64,000 nucleotides of DNA from Xanthoparmelia taractica (GCA_033085395.1 JANQBS010000005.1:310001-374000), one strand, 5' to 3'. Shown: positions 22,715 through 33,940, numbered from the stretch's first letter. Translations and numbers: made by a program. Notes: generated by a model from the letters alone, not told the origin.

Positions 22715-25700
22715 TCACCCAAATTCACAAGGGATGATGATCTGAGAGTTGCATTCATAGCTCCCTCCCACGGCATCTTGCATCGATTGGCCCTTTATAA
22801 GCTTCGGGAATGCCAACGGATTGCTAGACTCGCCTACACTCCGCATATATGCTGCCAGCATCTGGTCGAGTCCCTTTTCCTCTCCGGCATCCACCCACTC
22901 ATTGACCGGCAGAGTCTTGACCGGTAAGCCTGATCCGCCCTCTGTCAACTCTTTCGCCACCGCTAGTGGGTAGACAATCTCTCCGGCGCGATATGGATAC
23001 CTCACTGCGGTATCTTGCCGTTCCACCACAGACTTGACAATCGCTGCGGCAAGGCTGTGGACCAAGATGAAATCGAAGTATCCTCTCCACGCCGCTCCCT
23101 GAGGCACTGCTTCCAGCAGCTCCACATACTTGAACATATTACTTATCAGGTCCAGTCTTCCACTGCCTTCGCCCGTGATGCTCGAGGGTCGATGAACCAC
23201 CACAGGCAGTCCGAATTGTTCATTCATCTTTTCCAGGTGTCGCTCCGCCATCCACTTGGCCGCAGTGTAACCATCAGCGTCGGGTCTTGATGCCCACTTG
23301 GAGAAACTGATTTCTCCAATCGTATCCAGCCCAGTGAGTTGGGCTACGTTGGCGGGACTGATGAAGTGAAATGGAATGCGCCGCGGCACGGCTAGCTGAG
23401 CGAGGTATTTCTTCGGGTTCACCTTAGTACGCTGGAGGGACTGGTATGCCTTCATGAAGGATATGTCGGCCCTGTTGTGGATGATGAGGCCGACTTGTGA
23501 AAAGATCATTTCCGTCTCATCAGAGGTGAGATCTAACGTTGGGGATGCAAGGTCGCCTGGAAAGAGTATGATTCCAGGGTCTTGGAAGACCGGTGCCACA
23601 GAGTCGAGATCTTGAAGGACAGCAATACAGAATATTGCATGGATGCTGGGAAGTTGGAGCAGACGCGAGAGTATTTGCTTGCCTAGGAAGCCCGTGGCTC
23701 CTGTCAGGACCACCTGGTGGGGTGGTGCTGATCTCAACTCATTCGTCCTTGAGGCTCTTGTGACTGTGTAAATCTCACTAGGTAGAAGATCTGCTTCAAG
23801 CTCCCAGTTGATGTGCTGTACAGGAACCTCGATTTCGGTATGCCCCGCAAAAGAAGCCGTGCTTTCGAGGGTTGATGCCTCCAAGAGCTTGTGCAGTGGC
23901 GGCGCGCTCACATACTTTTGCTTTAGAAGACTTTGTAAATTGACTAAGAGCAGGGATGTACCACCAACATGGAAGAAGTCTGTCTTTGGGCCGATGTCAT
24001 GGCTTTCTGAGAGTTCACCAGGGATGACCTGAGCCCATATGGCCTTCATTTCTGCTTGCGCGGATGTCAGTTGCTCTGAATTTGTCGCACGAGTGGGCCT
24101 TGTCGCATGCAAAGCCACCTCGAATGGTCCTGTTTCGCTAAATGCGTACGAAACAGCCTGCGAAAAGAGGACAGGGCGAACCATGTTGTTGCTCCAGTAC
24201 GTATCGCTTAAGCTGTCAGTAACGTGAGAGACCTCATCTCCATAGACGGATGAGATCCAGCAGCAGTCAGCATCATTTGGAATGGTGGCCTTAATGCCGC
24301 ATTCTTGAAGTGACTTGATGTAGGGTTTAGAGCACGGTAGCATGTGGTGGGAATGATAAGCTTTGTCGACCTTCAACTGCCTAGCGAACTTTCCCTCAGC
24401 GGTGAGAGCCTCTTTTGCTTCCTCAATTGCGTCAGCATCACCAGAGATAGTGACGCTGTTGGAGGAGTTGCTTGCTGCAACGCAAAGTCGCCCTTCAAAA
24501 TCATCTACTTGACACAGTTCCTCGGCATCTTCGAAGGTTATGCCGGTAGCCGTTATGGCACCTTGCTTACCTCCAGGCCTCTGACCGAGGTGCATGTGGA
24601 ATCCACGGTAGTAAGCAACACGAATCGCGTCCGAAGCAGAAATAATACCCGCTGCGTATGCTGCACCGATCTCACCAGAAGAATGGCCAACAACTGCGTC
24701 AAATATGACGCCAGCGCTTCGCAGTATTATGACTAGCATGATTTGGAACGCAGTGCAGAGGGGTTGGGAGATTTCAGCTTGACCAAGTCGTGACAATTCT
24801 TTCTTCTCGAGCAGCTCGCTGATGGTGCACCACAAAGGTCGATCTGGCGGTGGTAGCGTCATCAGGCTATTTTCCAAGTCTTCAAGAACTTGACGAGCTG
24901 CTGGGGAGGTTTCAAGTTCAGCACCCATCCGAGCCCACTGAGCACCCTGACCAGTGAAAACGCCTAGAATTCTAGGCTTCGTTGCAGGAGGCCGCGTCGA
25001 AATAAATCGCTTGGATTCACTATTGGCTTCCGACTGGAGCTTGTTATACAATGATTCAAGACTCGTCGCCGAAAGTGTAGCCCGCTTCAGCAAGATGGAG
25101 CAACGAGAATGGAGAATATAGGCAACATCCCGGAGATTGATGTCAGGGTGGGCTTGAAGATAGTCGGCATGAGACTTTAATGTTGCCGATAAGGCGCGAT
25201 CCGAGCTTGCGGCAAAGATGAAGGGGGACAAGATGGTAGCGGAGGACTTTCCAGCATCACGTTGATCTTCATACGCCTTCAAAACGGCGTGCGTGTTCTA
25301 GAAAGTATTGCAGCCGCTGAGTTCAATGGAGGACAAGGTGTCGGATATCACTTACAGCACCTCCAAATCTAAAGCTGTTCACACTTGCGCGTTTCACGGC
25401 GCCGTCGGCGAGCTTGGCCAAAGTTTGAAAGCTTGTCGGGATCTCTGAATTCGAGTAGAAAGGCTTTACCGCTGGGTTCAACCGCTTGAGATGGAGATTC
25501 GGAGCAATCTCGCCGTGTTGCAGAGCTAAGGACGCTTTCAGCAACGAAGCCAGTCCTGCGGTGCCTTCAGTATGGCCAATGACTGTATTGATTGACCCGA
25601 CAAGCAACTTATGGTCTTGCCAACCTCTCTGAAGGTCAAACTGAGAGTCATAGAAAGCCGTATCAATAGCTTCGGCTTCGACAGGATCCCCAGCTGGTTT

Positions 25701-26430
25701 TCCTGTTCCATGTCCTTATATACCTGGGGCTGCGGGCGGGGGACCTCAGCGCTAAGAACGCAGGAACCAAAGTCAGTCTTAGTCTGAAGAGGGACATTGA
25801 CGGGTAGAGCATACCTGTACCATACGCCTCAAAGTATTGCGGTCTGTCTGAGGCTTTGCTAAGGTCGAGCCCGGCGCGTGCATAAGTGTCTCGGATCAAC
25901 GCGGCCTGAGCAATTGGACTGGGAATTCTGATACCTAAGATAGCATAGAAGGTCAGTCAGTCGAGCTAGCATAACGGTGACATCGCATGACTCTCACGAT
26001 ATCACTTTAACCATGCAAGACATATCATAATCAGGTTAACCCTTCTCTCGTGTCACGCAGAGAAGTCCACCATAATGCGACGACCAACCTAACTAGAAAT
26101 ATACCACTCACCTTTGGTGCGACCATCTTGGTTGAATCCGGTTTCCCGTATTAAGCACTCGATATGATTTCTAGCGGCTACGGCAGCACTGAGGGTTTTG
26201 AGGACCACAACAGCAAATCCTTCCCCTCGAGCATACCCATCAGCGGCCTCATCGAACATGCGTGGCTTTCCGTTTGGGGACAACATCTTAAGCTTGCTGT
26301 CGGCCACATACTCCGCCGGACCAAGGAGCAGGTTAGCACCAGCAGCAATGGCAAGCGGGCTTTCGCCTGACCGGAGACTCTGTGCAGCCTGGTGTACGGC
26401 GACCAAACAGGATGAACAGGCCGACGAGCT
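22715..26430 (-). pseudogene. Collapsed PKS-NRPS: partial KS, AT, PCP, reductase
   Basis: Remnant of a highly reducing polyketide synthase-NRPS hybrid. Exons: 26430-26112, 25934-25815, 25702-25356 and 25297-22715. KS: active Cys in SACSSCLVAVHQ; catalytic His replaced by Tyr in YFEAYGTG; second His kept in INTVIGHTEGTAG. AT: GQGAQWARMG and the active Ser in GHSSGEIGAAYAAG. Near 24.1 kb the AT breaks off after GPFEVALHA and passes in frame to a PCP with the phosphopantetheine Ser in FFHVGGTSLLLVNLQ. A thioester reductase follows (VVLTGATGFLGKQIL, YTAAK). In the family, DH, MT, KR, ACP, C and A domains lie between AT and PCP, so roughly 7-8 kb is gone. The KS N terminus is also missing. The last exon stays open for 861 codons. 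Original product unknown; a reductase-released tetramate/pyrrolone-type compound would fit. Confidence 0.85.
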
Positions 26431-26950
26431 TCCACCATAAATCAGCACGTCCTTGGCTTTTTCCGCTGGGTGATCAAACGTTCCAGGTTAACTCCAGCGA
26501 CCGGAAAATCGCAACGCCCATTGTCGCAGTGCAAGTTCGGCTCATTCCAGCGGCTTCTTCAAAGGACATCCAATCTGGGATCTTCCAGGTAAAGACAGCA
26601 ATCGATTTTACACATTCGGCGAACGAACCCGAATCTTTGTCTACAGGGTTGCTACCATAGACTGCGCCGAAGACACGGTCATTCGGCTTGAACGAACCAT
26701 CTGCCGCGATCATAGCGCCACAGGCAACGACTGTGCTTGAGAAGTCATTCCCATCATAAGTCCCCGGCGTCGGAAACTCTACGGCAATTTTGTAATCGCA
26801 AGGATTTAGGGCTGCTGCGGCGGTCTTTACGAGAATTTGGTCGGGCTCAAGATTTGGGAGGGGTAGTTTGGAAGTTATTCTGAGCTTGCCCCCTTCGTGC
26901 TGCATAATCGCAGTGTGATGTTGTAGAAGGACAGGAAAGGTAGCCGTCAT
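26431..26950 (-). pseudogene. Trans-acting enoyl reductase, N-terminal part fused to KS
   Basis: Stand-alone enoyl reductase of the LovC/ApdC type, which works in trans on a PKS whose own ER is inactive. Starts at 26950 (MTATFPVLLQHHTAIM). Shows ALNPCDYKIAVEFPTPGTYD, NDFSSTVVACG, NDRVFGAVYG and GMSRTCTATMGVAIFRSLEL. One extra base near 26475 shifts the frame; the continuation DHPAEKAKDVLIYGGSS, the start of the nucleotide-binding fold, is in the next frame. Directly after GGSS the sequence becomes ketosynthase (SACSSCLVAVH). The C-terminal half of the ER, the intergenic region and the N-terminal part of the KS are therefore deleted. Confidence 0.85.
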
Positions 26951-27322
26951 TTTGCTGTCTTGTGATTAGATAGATGTGCGGGAGATACTACAGAAGGCCC
27001 ATAAAAGGCTTGTTTACCGCAAGATACATAGTGCTATAGCAATTTTTACATATCTTAGCACGAGAATCACCTTATGATTACAATCATACTTTTTTCGATA
27101 GTAAGCAGGCAAAGTCTCCTGATTGGTATCCAGTCCAAATGGGACTTTCGGCTAACCGATCCCGGACTCCGTCTGACAGCGCATCGACCACGCAAAAAGG
27201 CCCGGTGTGGCAGAGCCGACAACATGTTGTTGTGCTGACACTGCAATAAATCTGATCATTCTTAAAGCTTCTCAATTATGTATTCCGCTTGAAGTGCTGC
27301 TGCTCTAACGTTGCGCCTCACA
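26951..27322. other. Divergent intergenic region of the cluster relic
   Basis: Between the enoyl-reductase start (minus) and the Diels-Alderase start (plus). Likely an old bidirectional promoter; no coding content. Confidence 0.4.
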
Positions 27323-27834
27323 ATGCGTATCACCTCGCGAGCTTTTTGCAGCTTGTTTATCACGACTTTGTCCGCTGTTGGCAATATGACTGGCCTGAGA
27401 GATGGAACCAGTACTGGCCTTCCGGTCTTAACACATCTGTCAGTGATGCCTGCACTATCAGTCACCTCACGGCTTTCGAGATGGAGAAGACAAGGAGACC
27501 TGTTTTCTTTGGTCCTGACCCACTGGACGATCCTGAGTCTCCCATGATGCTACCGCTGAACACGACCGGCGGCGAGCAGTGGGAGTTTGATGGTGTTTCA
27601 GGCGACGGCATGTCAATGTTCTATTTCGGCTTCTGTCGTGTCCCCAACTGTTCGATCTTGGGCACCTTCACTGACCTTCATACTCCATTGTCGAGTCCTG
27701 CGCATGGGGGACACGCGGCTACAATTTCGAACATTAGTCAGGAGCAGCCCAAGATCTTTCCATTCTGGGGCATAAGTGATGGACTCGAAGGCTGTCCGAC
27801 GATCGTGCTAACCGTTGATCAGTCTTACCGGTAA
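27323..27834 (+). pseudogene. Lipocalin-like Diels-Alderase fragment
   Basis: Resembles the pericyclases found beside fungal PKS-NRPS genes (CcsF, CghA, Fsa2, MycB type), which shape decalin or cytochalasan-type rings. The body reads HLTAFEMEKTRRPVFFGPDP, DDPESPMMLPLNTTGGEQW and EFDGVSGDGMSMFYFGFCR. A likely signal peptide (MRITSRAFCSLFITTLSAVG) begins at 27323 but lies in a different frame from the body, so there is a frameshift at about 27.44-27.48 kb. The body frame stops at 27834 after less than half of the usual 350-400 residues, and no continuation is seen downstream. Assignment to the family is from remembered motifs and would need a profile search. Confidence 0.65.
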
Positions 27835-28276
27835 ATATCGAGCGAGCTCAGAGGGATTCTCTTCAGACAAATCGCAGTCTCGTTAGGGGGGGTTCACTGA
27901 GAAATTCATTTACAGTTTCGACTGATAGTTCTTTGTAACTGACAGCTTACCTGGATTTTGATGTTGCTTCAGGTAACGTTACATTTATTCATTGCGTGTG
28001 CCTCTCGATCGTATCTAGGTAGTGATGCCCATCGCCGCCTGTCCGTGATAGGGGCAGATGCATCCGGGTGATTCAAGGGACCTGTCTCAAACATATCCGA
28101 AAGGTTTAAGCAAAGTAATTTGTGAGCTCTTCAAGTCACCATTTATCGTCCGAAACCATGCTCATTGTTCGCAACTTATAGCCAAGCCAGTAAAGCAATA
28201 CTAGCATATCTTGTCCATTGTTTCCATGCCTTATTATTACGGTTCATGGCTTCCAGTGGCAGGACGAAAAGACATA
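27835..28276. other. Intergenic, no gene seen
   Basis: No continuation of the Diels-Alderase could be found here in any frame; no other content recognised. Confidence 0.4.
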
Positions 28277-28935
28277 TCATGCCTCCATCTCGCGCTCCTT
28301 CAAGTTGATGAAGATCTCTAGGAATTCCTGTACATCTCCTGCGCCGTCAACCCGATGCACCCTTGAATAATGAACATTGGAACCCCCGAAGTCAATCTCT
28401 CTCGGTTTTTCAGGGCTTCAGCATCAGTTTCCCCTCCTAGACTGAAATCTAGTCAGTCTCCCATCTCCAAATCGTTTAGCCCCACATCTATAGCAAGTTC
28501 ACGAAGCACATCGGTGGATGAGATATCCTTCTTAAGCTCATGACAGGCCTTAAAGAGCCTTTCCACTAATGCGTCTTGGGCTTGAAGAGACTTTGTTTGA
28601 CCGAGGTAAATCAAGCGGTGCGCATCACGCGTACTCCCTATTTTGCCTTCAGATTTGAAATCAATCCCGACCGAGTGTCCAATCTAATCCATACGCTGAA
28701 TCATCTTTGTGGCTTGTCCAGAGCTTATTCCACTTAACCTTCTCTCTCTGAGTTCGCGCTTGTCAACGCTGTGCGAAGGGGGGTTTGTGTCGAGATAATA
28801 TGGTCGCCCGGTAATAGAGAATGCGTCATCTTTCCCTCCCGGATAAGTCTTCTGGTATATAGAGATGTTTTTTCTAGCGTTCGCTTGCCGATATAGCACC
28901 ACTGGATTGATAAATACCGCCAGCTCTTGTTCAGA
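28277..28935 (-). pseudogene. DsbA/FrnE-like thioredoxin-fold oxidoreductase, broken
   Basis: FrnE/2-hydroxychromene-2-carboxylate isomerase type of the DsbA family. Pieces read from the minus strand: WCYIGKRTLEK (remnant of the CPWC redox motif with its first Cys lost), KTYPGGKDDAFSITGRPYYL, then PSHSVDKRELRERRLSGI. A TAG stop near 28684 is followed by IGHSVGIDFKSEGKIG, STRDAHRLIYLGQTKSLQ and LVERLFKACHELKKDIS. A TGA follows MGD (near 28460), then come GETDAEALKNRERLTSGVPM and FIIQG, a frameshift, and VHRVDGAGDVQEFLEIF up to the stop at 28277. Two stops and at least two frameshifts make it a clear pseudogene. Some fungal biosynthetic clusters contain such genes, but it could be unrelated. 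Confidence 0.75.
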
Positions 28936-31209
28936 ATATGGAAAGCAAGCACCCTACTGGACAGACGACATCGGAAATGGAATGGATTGATTGTTCCCGG
29001 AGGCTCCCCTTGGAGCAGGACCATTCAACATGCCAAATTGGGTGACTGGCCAGGCCAGGCAACTCCCGGAGAAGGCTGAGATCCCAGCCCCGCGTTCAAC
29101 ATGTTTCAAACCTTCATAAGAACTGGGGTAACTTTGTCGTCTAGGCAATGATCTGCCGGACCTACCTTATTCCTTCTCACTGATGACGAATTTGTCCGAT
29201 TGAAACGCTCAAAATCATTTGTGCAAATTCAAATGAAATCCCCGTGTTTTCGACTACCGTTTACCTACTACTAACCATCTTCTAACATCAATGTAGCACT
29301 CACTCACTACCGGAAATCACCCTCTTCAAAGAGAAATCCGAGCATATGCATCTCAGACACTTCTCCGGAGCCCTCCATTCAACCTGTAATCCTAATTCAC
29401 ACACAGGTTTGAGATAAGAAAGGAGGAACTTAAGACCTACCTACTACTCTAACTAACCAATCTACCGCTTCGCTTTTGAATGAGTCTAAACAGCTTGGCT
29501 TTTTTGGTTGTTAGTATAGAGAGATGTAGATGCGTGATTGCACATGGGGAAGTGAAGGGAAGTGGGGTGAAATTGAAATGTTGAAGGAAGATGAGTGGTT
29601 GATTGATTGAAAGGGGTGGTGTGTATGTATGTGTATATGTATCTTGTAAAGATGGATGGATGGACAGTTGAAATTTTCCTTGCCCTAGATTTTCTGCATC
29701 CGCTTTAGGTCTCTGGGGTTCATTTCCACGGTATGGCAATTATATCCCATCAGAAAAATCCATGAATGTGGCCCTCGCCGTCAAAGAAAACGGCCTTATT
29801 CCTTCTTGAACATTTGCAGAAAGCTCTTATGTTCCTCTACAGCCATTTGTCCTCCCACTGTATCATGAGATGTACGTGATAAGCACAATCACGCCATCGA
29901 GGCAGTGGCTGAGAGTTGCTTCTTGCTTGCCTAACCCCCACAATGAATCCATGTATCTTGTAGCAGAGATTATTTTCCCGTCAACAGGCCTCCGAACGCT
30001 TTCAGGTAATACCATTGGTTCTGTCTCGGCCATTCTTTGAAAGGAAGAAGGTATAGTTGCTATGGGACCAGTTAGAGGGAAAATGCTCTTCCAATTTCGT
30101 CTGACCTTTGAACCACAAACGTCTACTTAAAAACCCATGTAGAAGTTTTGGGCAATCATCGCTATTCGAGTTGCTTCGCGAGCGCTATCTGTATGACGGA
30201 TCTGCCGAATGATTTGTCGTTTTTGTTGTCATCGTAATAGACAAGGAACCAAAATGCAGAATCGCTCTTGGCGTGCTGGAAATCGTACAGCCAGGAGATG
30301 TCGATGGTGAGTTGACTCAACCGCTCGGTCGTATAGAAGTGACAATGATAGCCTCCTTCAAGGTGTAGCATCCCACCCCAAAGCTCCTTGTGAATATGGC
30401 GTCAAAACCCCTCGGTCATCAACAGCTACCGCCATCCATCTCATACATAGATAGGATAAAGAGCCATGGATAAGACAGCGTCTTTAACGACCCAAAGAGA
30501 ATTTAATCGAAGTAGATATTGCGCCGGTTGCTTGCCGTTGATGCTAAGCAGATGGGAAGGCACTCGTGGTTCATACTCAGAGAAACAAGGAAGAGAGGGA
30601 TTTGGGGCAGACTAGAAGGTGTATTCAAGATTTGTGCATCAATCTGCAAACTATTTTTGTTCTCCGGAAATCGAAGCTGGAATCACCATTTTAAGAAAGA
30701 AGTTTGGTCTTGTCCTTTTTTGAAGGCCGGCGTAAAGGAGTCTAGTAGTGTCACCCCGTGGCTTTTGAGAAATGCAGGCGGTCGTGGAGACAAGGCATTC
30801 AGTCGCTACTTCAGCTAAGGTCCTTGTTCCATGCGGTTGCATTGGTGGAACAAGAGTGGCACTTTGCTGTCTTCTTTGTCATTGTAATTTAGCAAAGGTC
30901 GTAGTAGTAAGTCGACCCCCAAGTCTATTGTCTCTCAGAATTGTTTTTTAACCTATTCGTTCTTTCCTCCTTTAGGAAATAACTGGACGCATCAGTATTC
31001 TTTTTAGATAGGAATCAACCAGTGAACCAAAGAATCTTGCTTGGCACAATGGCTCTTGTCGTTATTGAGCCAGACTCTTAAAAGGTGTCTTTTTCCTGCA
31101 TTTTTGGAGTACACCTAATTGATACGTAACACCATCGCGCTATATAGCCTCTCCAACACGCTCACAAACCCACAACCAGCAGATAAACCCTGCTTCACAC
31201 TCACACAAG
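28936..31209. other. Long stretch without a supported gene
   Basis: About 2.3 kb. Contains a purine-rich block near 29.5-29.65 kb on the plus strand and scattered short open frames. The only one with protein-like composition is the minus-strand frame at 30162-30371, listed separately. Confidence 0.4.
30162..30371 (-). pseudogene. Hypothetical protein fragment
   Basis: A 69-codon minus-strand frame with globular-looking composition: MLHLEGGYHCHFYTTERLSQ, LTIDISWLYDF, SAFWFLVYYDDNKNDKSFG. The frame reads in from upstream (ELWGG precedes the Met), so it may be the last exon or a leftover C-terminal piece of a larger gene. I do not recognise the family, and no upstream exons could be joined convincingly. 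Confidence 0.3.
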
Positions 31210-31826
31210 ATGTTGGCTCCAAACGTGGTGACCATAATGCCTTGCCCCACAAGTGAACATGGTTCCTATGGACCCGCGCAAGGACGCTACTCCAAAAAGA
31301 CCAGAGAATCCTATGAAGAGGTAAAAAGCCTTGGGGAGGGTGCCCAAGGCAAAGTTTGGGTTGTTAGGCGGAGAAGCAATAAGAAACTTCTAATACGGAA
31401 GGAACAGAACGTCTACTATATTCGATGATATGCCTTGCGAGATGCACATTCTCAAAGAAGTACTAACCGACCACCCTAGAACTATCGAATTCGATAGCGG
31501 GAGCTATCTGAAGGCTAATAATGCTCTGGTCCTACCTATACTTTGACTATTTACCAGGGCGGCGATTTAATCAACTATGTGCCGAGAGCAGGCGACAAGG
31601 GAGTATCGAAAGCTTTTATAAAAAATTGCTTCATTCAGTTGTCGGAAGCGTTTGCGTTCCTTTTATTATAGCCACTACAAGCGAACATTCAGTCCCTGAT
31701 ATCGTACTCGGGGAGTTTGGCCTTGCGACTCTGCGGTTAGAGACGTACTCGTATGGAGCTGGCACAAAGGAATGGATCGGCTCTAAGATTCCGCTTTCGC
31801 TGGCTCATAGCCTGCAAGCCGATTGA
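31210..31826 (+). pseudogene. Protein kinase relic
   Basis: Serine/threonine kinase domain in pieces. The glycine loop is in SYEEVKSLGEGAQGKVWVVR; MHILKEVLTDHPRTIEFDSG and LYFDYLPG then GGDLINYVPR follow in alternating frames. Next are FIKNCFIQLSEAFAFL and an activation-segment piece, DIVLGEFGLATL, with Glu in place of the DFG Asp. No HRD catalytic loop can be read. At least three frame changes and internal stops occur. It is the last decayed gene before the conserved block. Confidence 0.7.
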
Positions 31827-32116
31827 AAGTCGTCGTGACAGTCAGCTATGGACCGAAGGTCTCTCATTGTCGGACAGCAGGCTTAGCCATGTTGGAGGAC
31901 GCGTGGGCAAGACATTGTCAGATAACGCCTTACCAGATCTAGGACTAGTGGGGCCACCTCAGCTCTAGAATTCGGCTTGTCACTGATTGGTCCAACAGGA
32001 CGCTGTCCTTGGTATATGATATAGAAAAATCTTACGGACAAAAATACTGAGTTCTAGGCAATTGTAACCTTTGCACTTGGCTGTACAGTGCGACTATCTT
32101 TCACTGCTTCGTCGCT

Positions 32117-33080
32117 ATGTCTACAGCGATCTGCCACAGCTGCTGGCAGCTACCTCCGGCCTTTCTACTCCCTCGGGTAACCTTCAACCATACATCGAGA
32201 CGTGGCATAAAATCCATTTCGACTCCTCGATACAATCGATTCAATAAGGGTCAAGGTTTACCACGGCTTGGAGCATCTGCTGAAGCTGCACTTGAGCGCA
32301 AAGCTTATACCACACCCTTACGCACTGGAGCCTTGGGAACTAAGAAGGGAATGTCTGCCGTCTACGACACCGAGACCGGACGGCGACAGGCTGTCACTAT
32401 AGTACAGATGGATCGAGTTCAAGTGGTCGCGCACAAGACTAGAGATAAGGATGGATACTACGCTGTTCAAGTGGGGTCAGGCTGGAAACATCCAAGTAAT
32501 GTCACACGTCCATTACTAGGTCACTACGCAGAGAACGGTGTCAGCCCTAAACGACATTTGGTAGAATTCAAGGTCAAGGATGAGAAGGGTCTATTGGGTA
32601 TTGGCGAAATGGTTGGTGCGGGATGGTTTCAGGAGGGGCAATTTGTGGATGCAAGAGCGAACTCAAGAGGGATGGGTTTTGCCGGTGGCATGAAAAGATG
32701 GGGATTCAAGGGACAACCAGCTTCACATGGTGTATCGTTGACCCATCGAACCATGGGTTCGGCCGGACAGTCGCAAGGTGGCGGGTCAAGGATTCTACCA
32801 GGGAAGAGAATGCCAGGGCGAATGGGTGGACATCAAGTTACCACGCAAAATGTAAAGGTGGTGAAGGTCGATGATGAGAAGGGCATTGTAGTGTTAAATG
32901 GTATTTCATTCCTCGACCGCGGTTTAGATCAAAATCACTGATTATCTTTCAGGTTGTATACCTGGACCTGAAGGCTGCCTGGTCAAGCTGTCGGACGCGA
33001 TCAAGAAACCATGGCCAGAAATACCCACGATAACATCAGAAGCGCAGACGGCGGCGCAACCATTAAGGGCGACTACATGA
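32117..33080 (+). CDS. MRPL9: Mitochondrial large-subunit ribosomal protein uL3m
   Basis: Structural protein of the mitochondrial 54S ribosomal subunit, L3 family. Two exons (32117-32900 and 32953-33080) with a 52-nt intron give 303 residues. The N terminus is a mitochondrial presequence rich in basic and hydroxylated residues. L3 family signatures are GALGTKKGMSAVYD, VGAGWFQEGQFVDARANSRG and MGFAGGMKRWGFKGQPASHG, then LTHRTMGSAGQSQGGGSRIL, PGKRMPGRMGGHQVT and the C-terminal IPGPEGCLVKLSDAIKKPW encoded by exon 2. Gene intact. It marks the left border of the housekeeping block. Confidence 0.93.
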
Positions 33081-33940
33081 TCGAGCACATCGCTCACTTC
33101 AAGTTTCATCATAAAGGACGAAGTGCAGATCCGTGTCACTGGACGCGAAGAATGCGACAATTTGCGAAGGTTTTGGCCCCAGCATCTTGTGCATAGCAAG
33201 GTTATGGAGAAGGAACGCACTGGGTTCAGCATCATCTCCATCCAAAAGGGATGATCAGGGTGGACGATGGAAACCCTTTGCTCGCTCCGTGAGGGCGTGT
33301 ATTTGATAGCGCATCAAGAACAGGTGGAAATTGCAGAAACAGCTATAGTATCGGTCCTTCAGTAGAGATGATAACCATAAGACCATTATTGTGGCATCAA
33401 ATGAAGAAACATAACATCTTCTATTTTTGTTCACATTTTGCCACAGATAATTGGTCCTTCCCAAAGAATACGAGCACTCTGCCAAGGCGGGTTAAAGCCT
33501 GGAACTAAGATTTGGGGAACCGAGTCACTAATTTTACAGCTTCGCTCATTCTCCCACTTCCACCACCACCGTCAATTTCTCTTCTCACCCACTTCCATCA
33601 TCATCATTCATCATCTCAGCTTGTTTCTGAGGTCCGCTCTTTCGTTGTTGAGAATAAGACGCGTTTGCCGTTGCCACATTGAGTGCTTACACGAGCTGCT
33701 TACACAGAGTGCTTCGTTAGGGGTGGTAGGGGGCTCTTTGATGAAGAAAGAGCTGACGTTGCCCTGAGACAGCAATTGCCCGAGCACATCATCAGCAGCA
33801 TTATTCAAACATCATCTGCAATCGGCCTAAGGGAGAATTGGTCGTTGTCTTCTACCCAGACTCGTTGCGGCTCGGTGTGTTCTCCGTTCAACAGTCGGCT
33901 AAGAATAGAGCACCGAGTCAACAAAAAACGATTCCCTGCA
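33081..33940. other. Intergenic, pyrimidine-rich near 33.55-33.65 kb
   Basis: Probably 3' sequence of uL3m and promoter/5' leader of the next gene. A CA/CT-rich leader-like tract lies at about 33.54-33.64 kb. No gene seen. Confidence 0.4.

Noticed and set aside
30519..30818. 99-codon plus-strand open frame
   Set aside because: No recognisable motif, no splice context and no conserved-looking composition.
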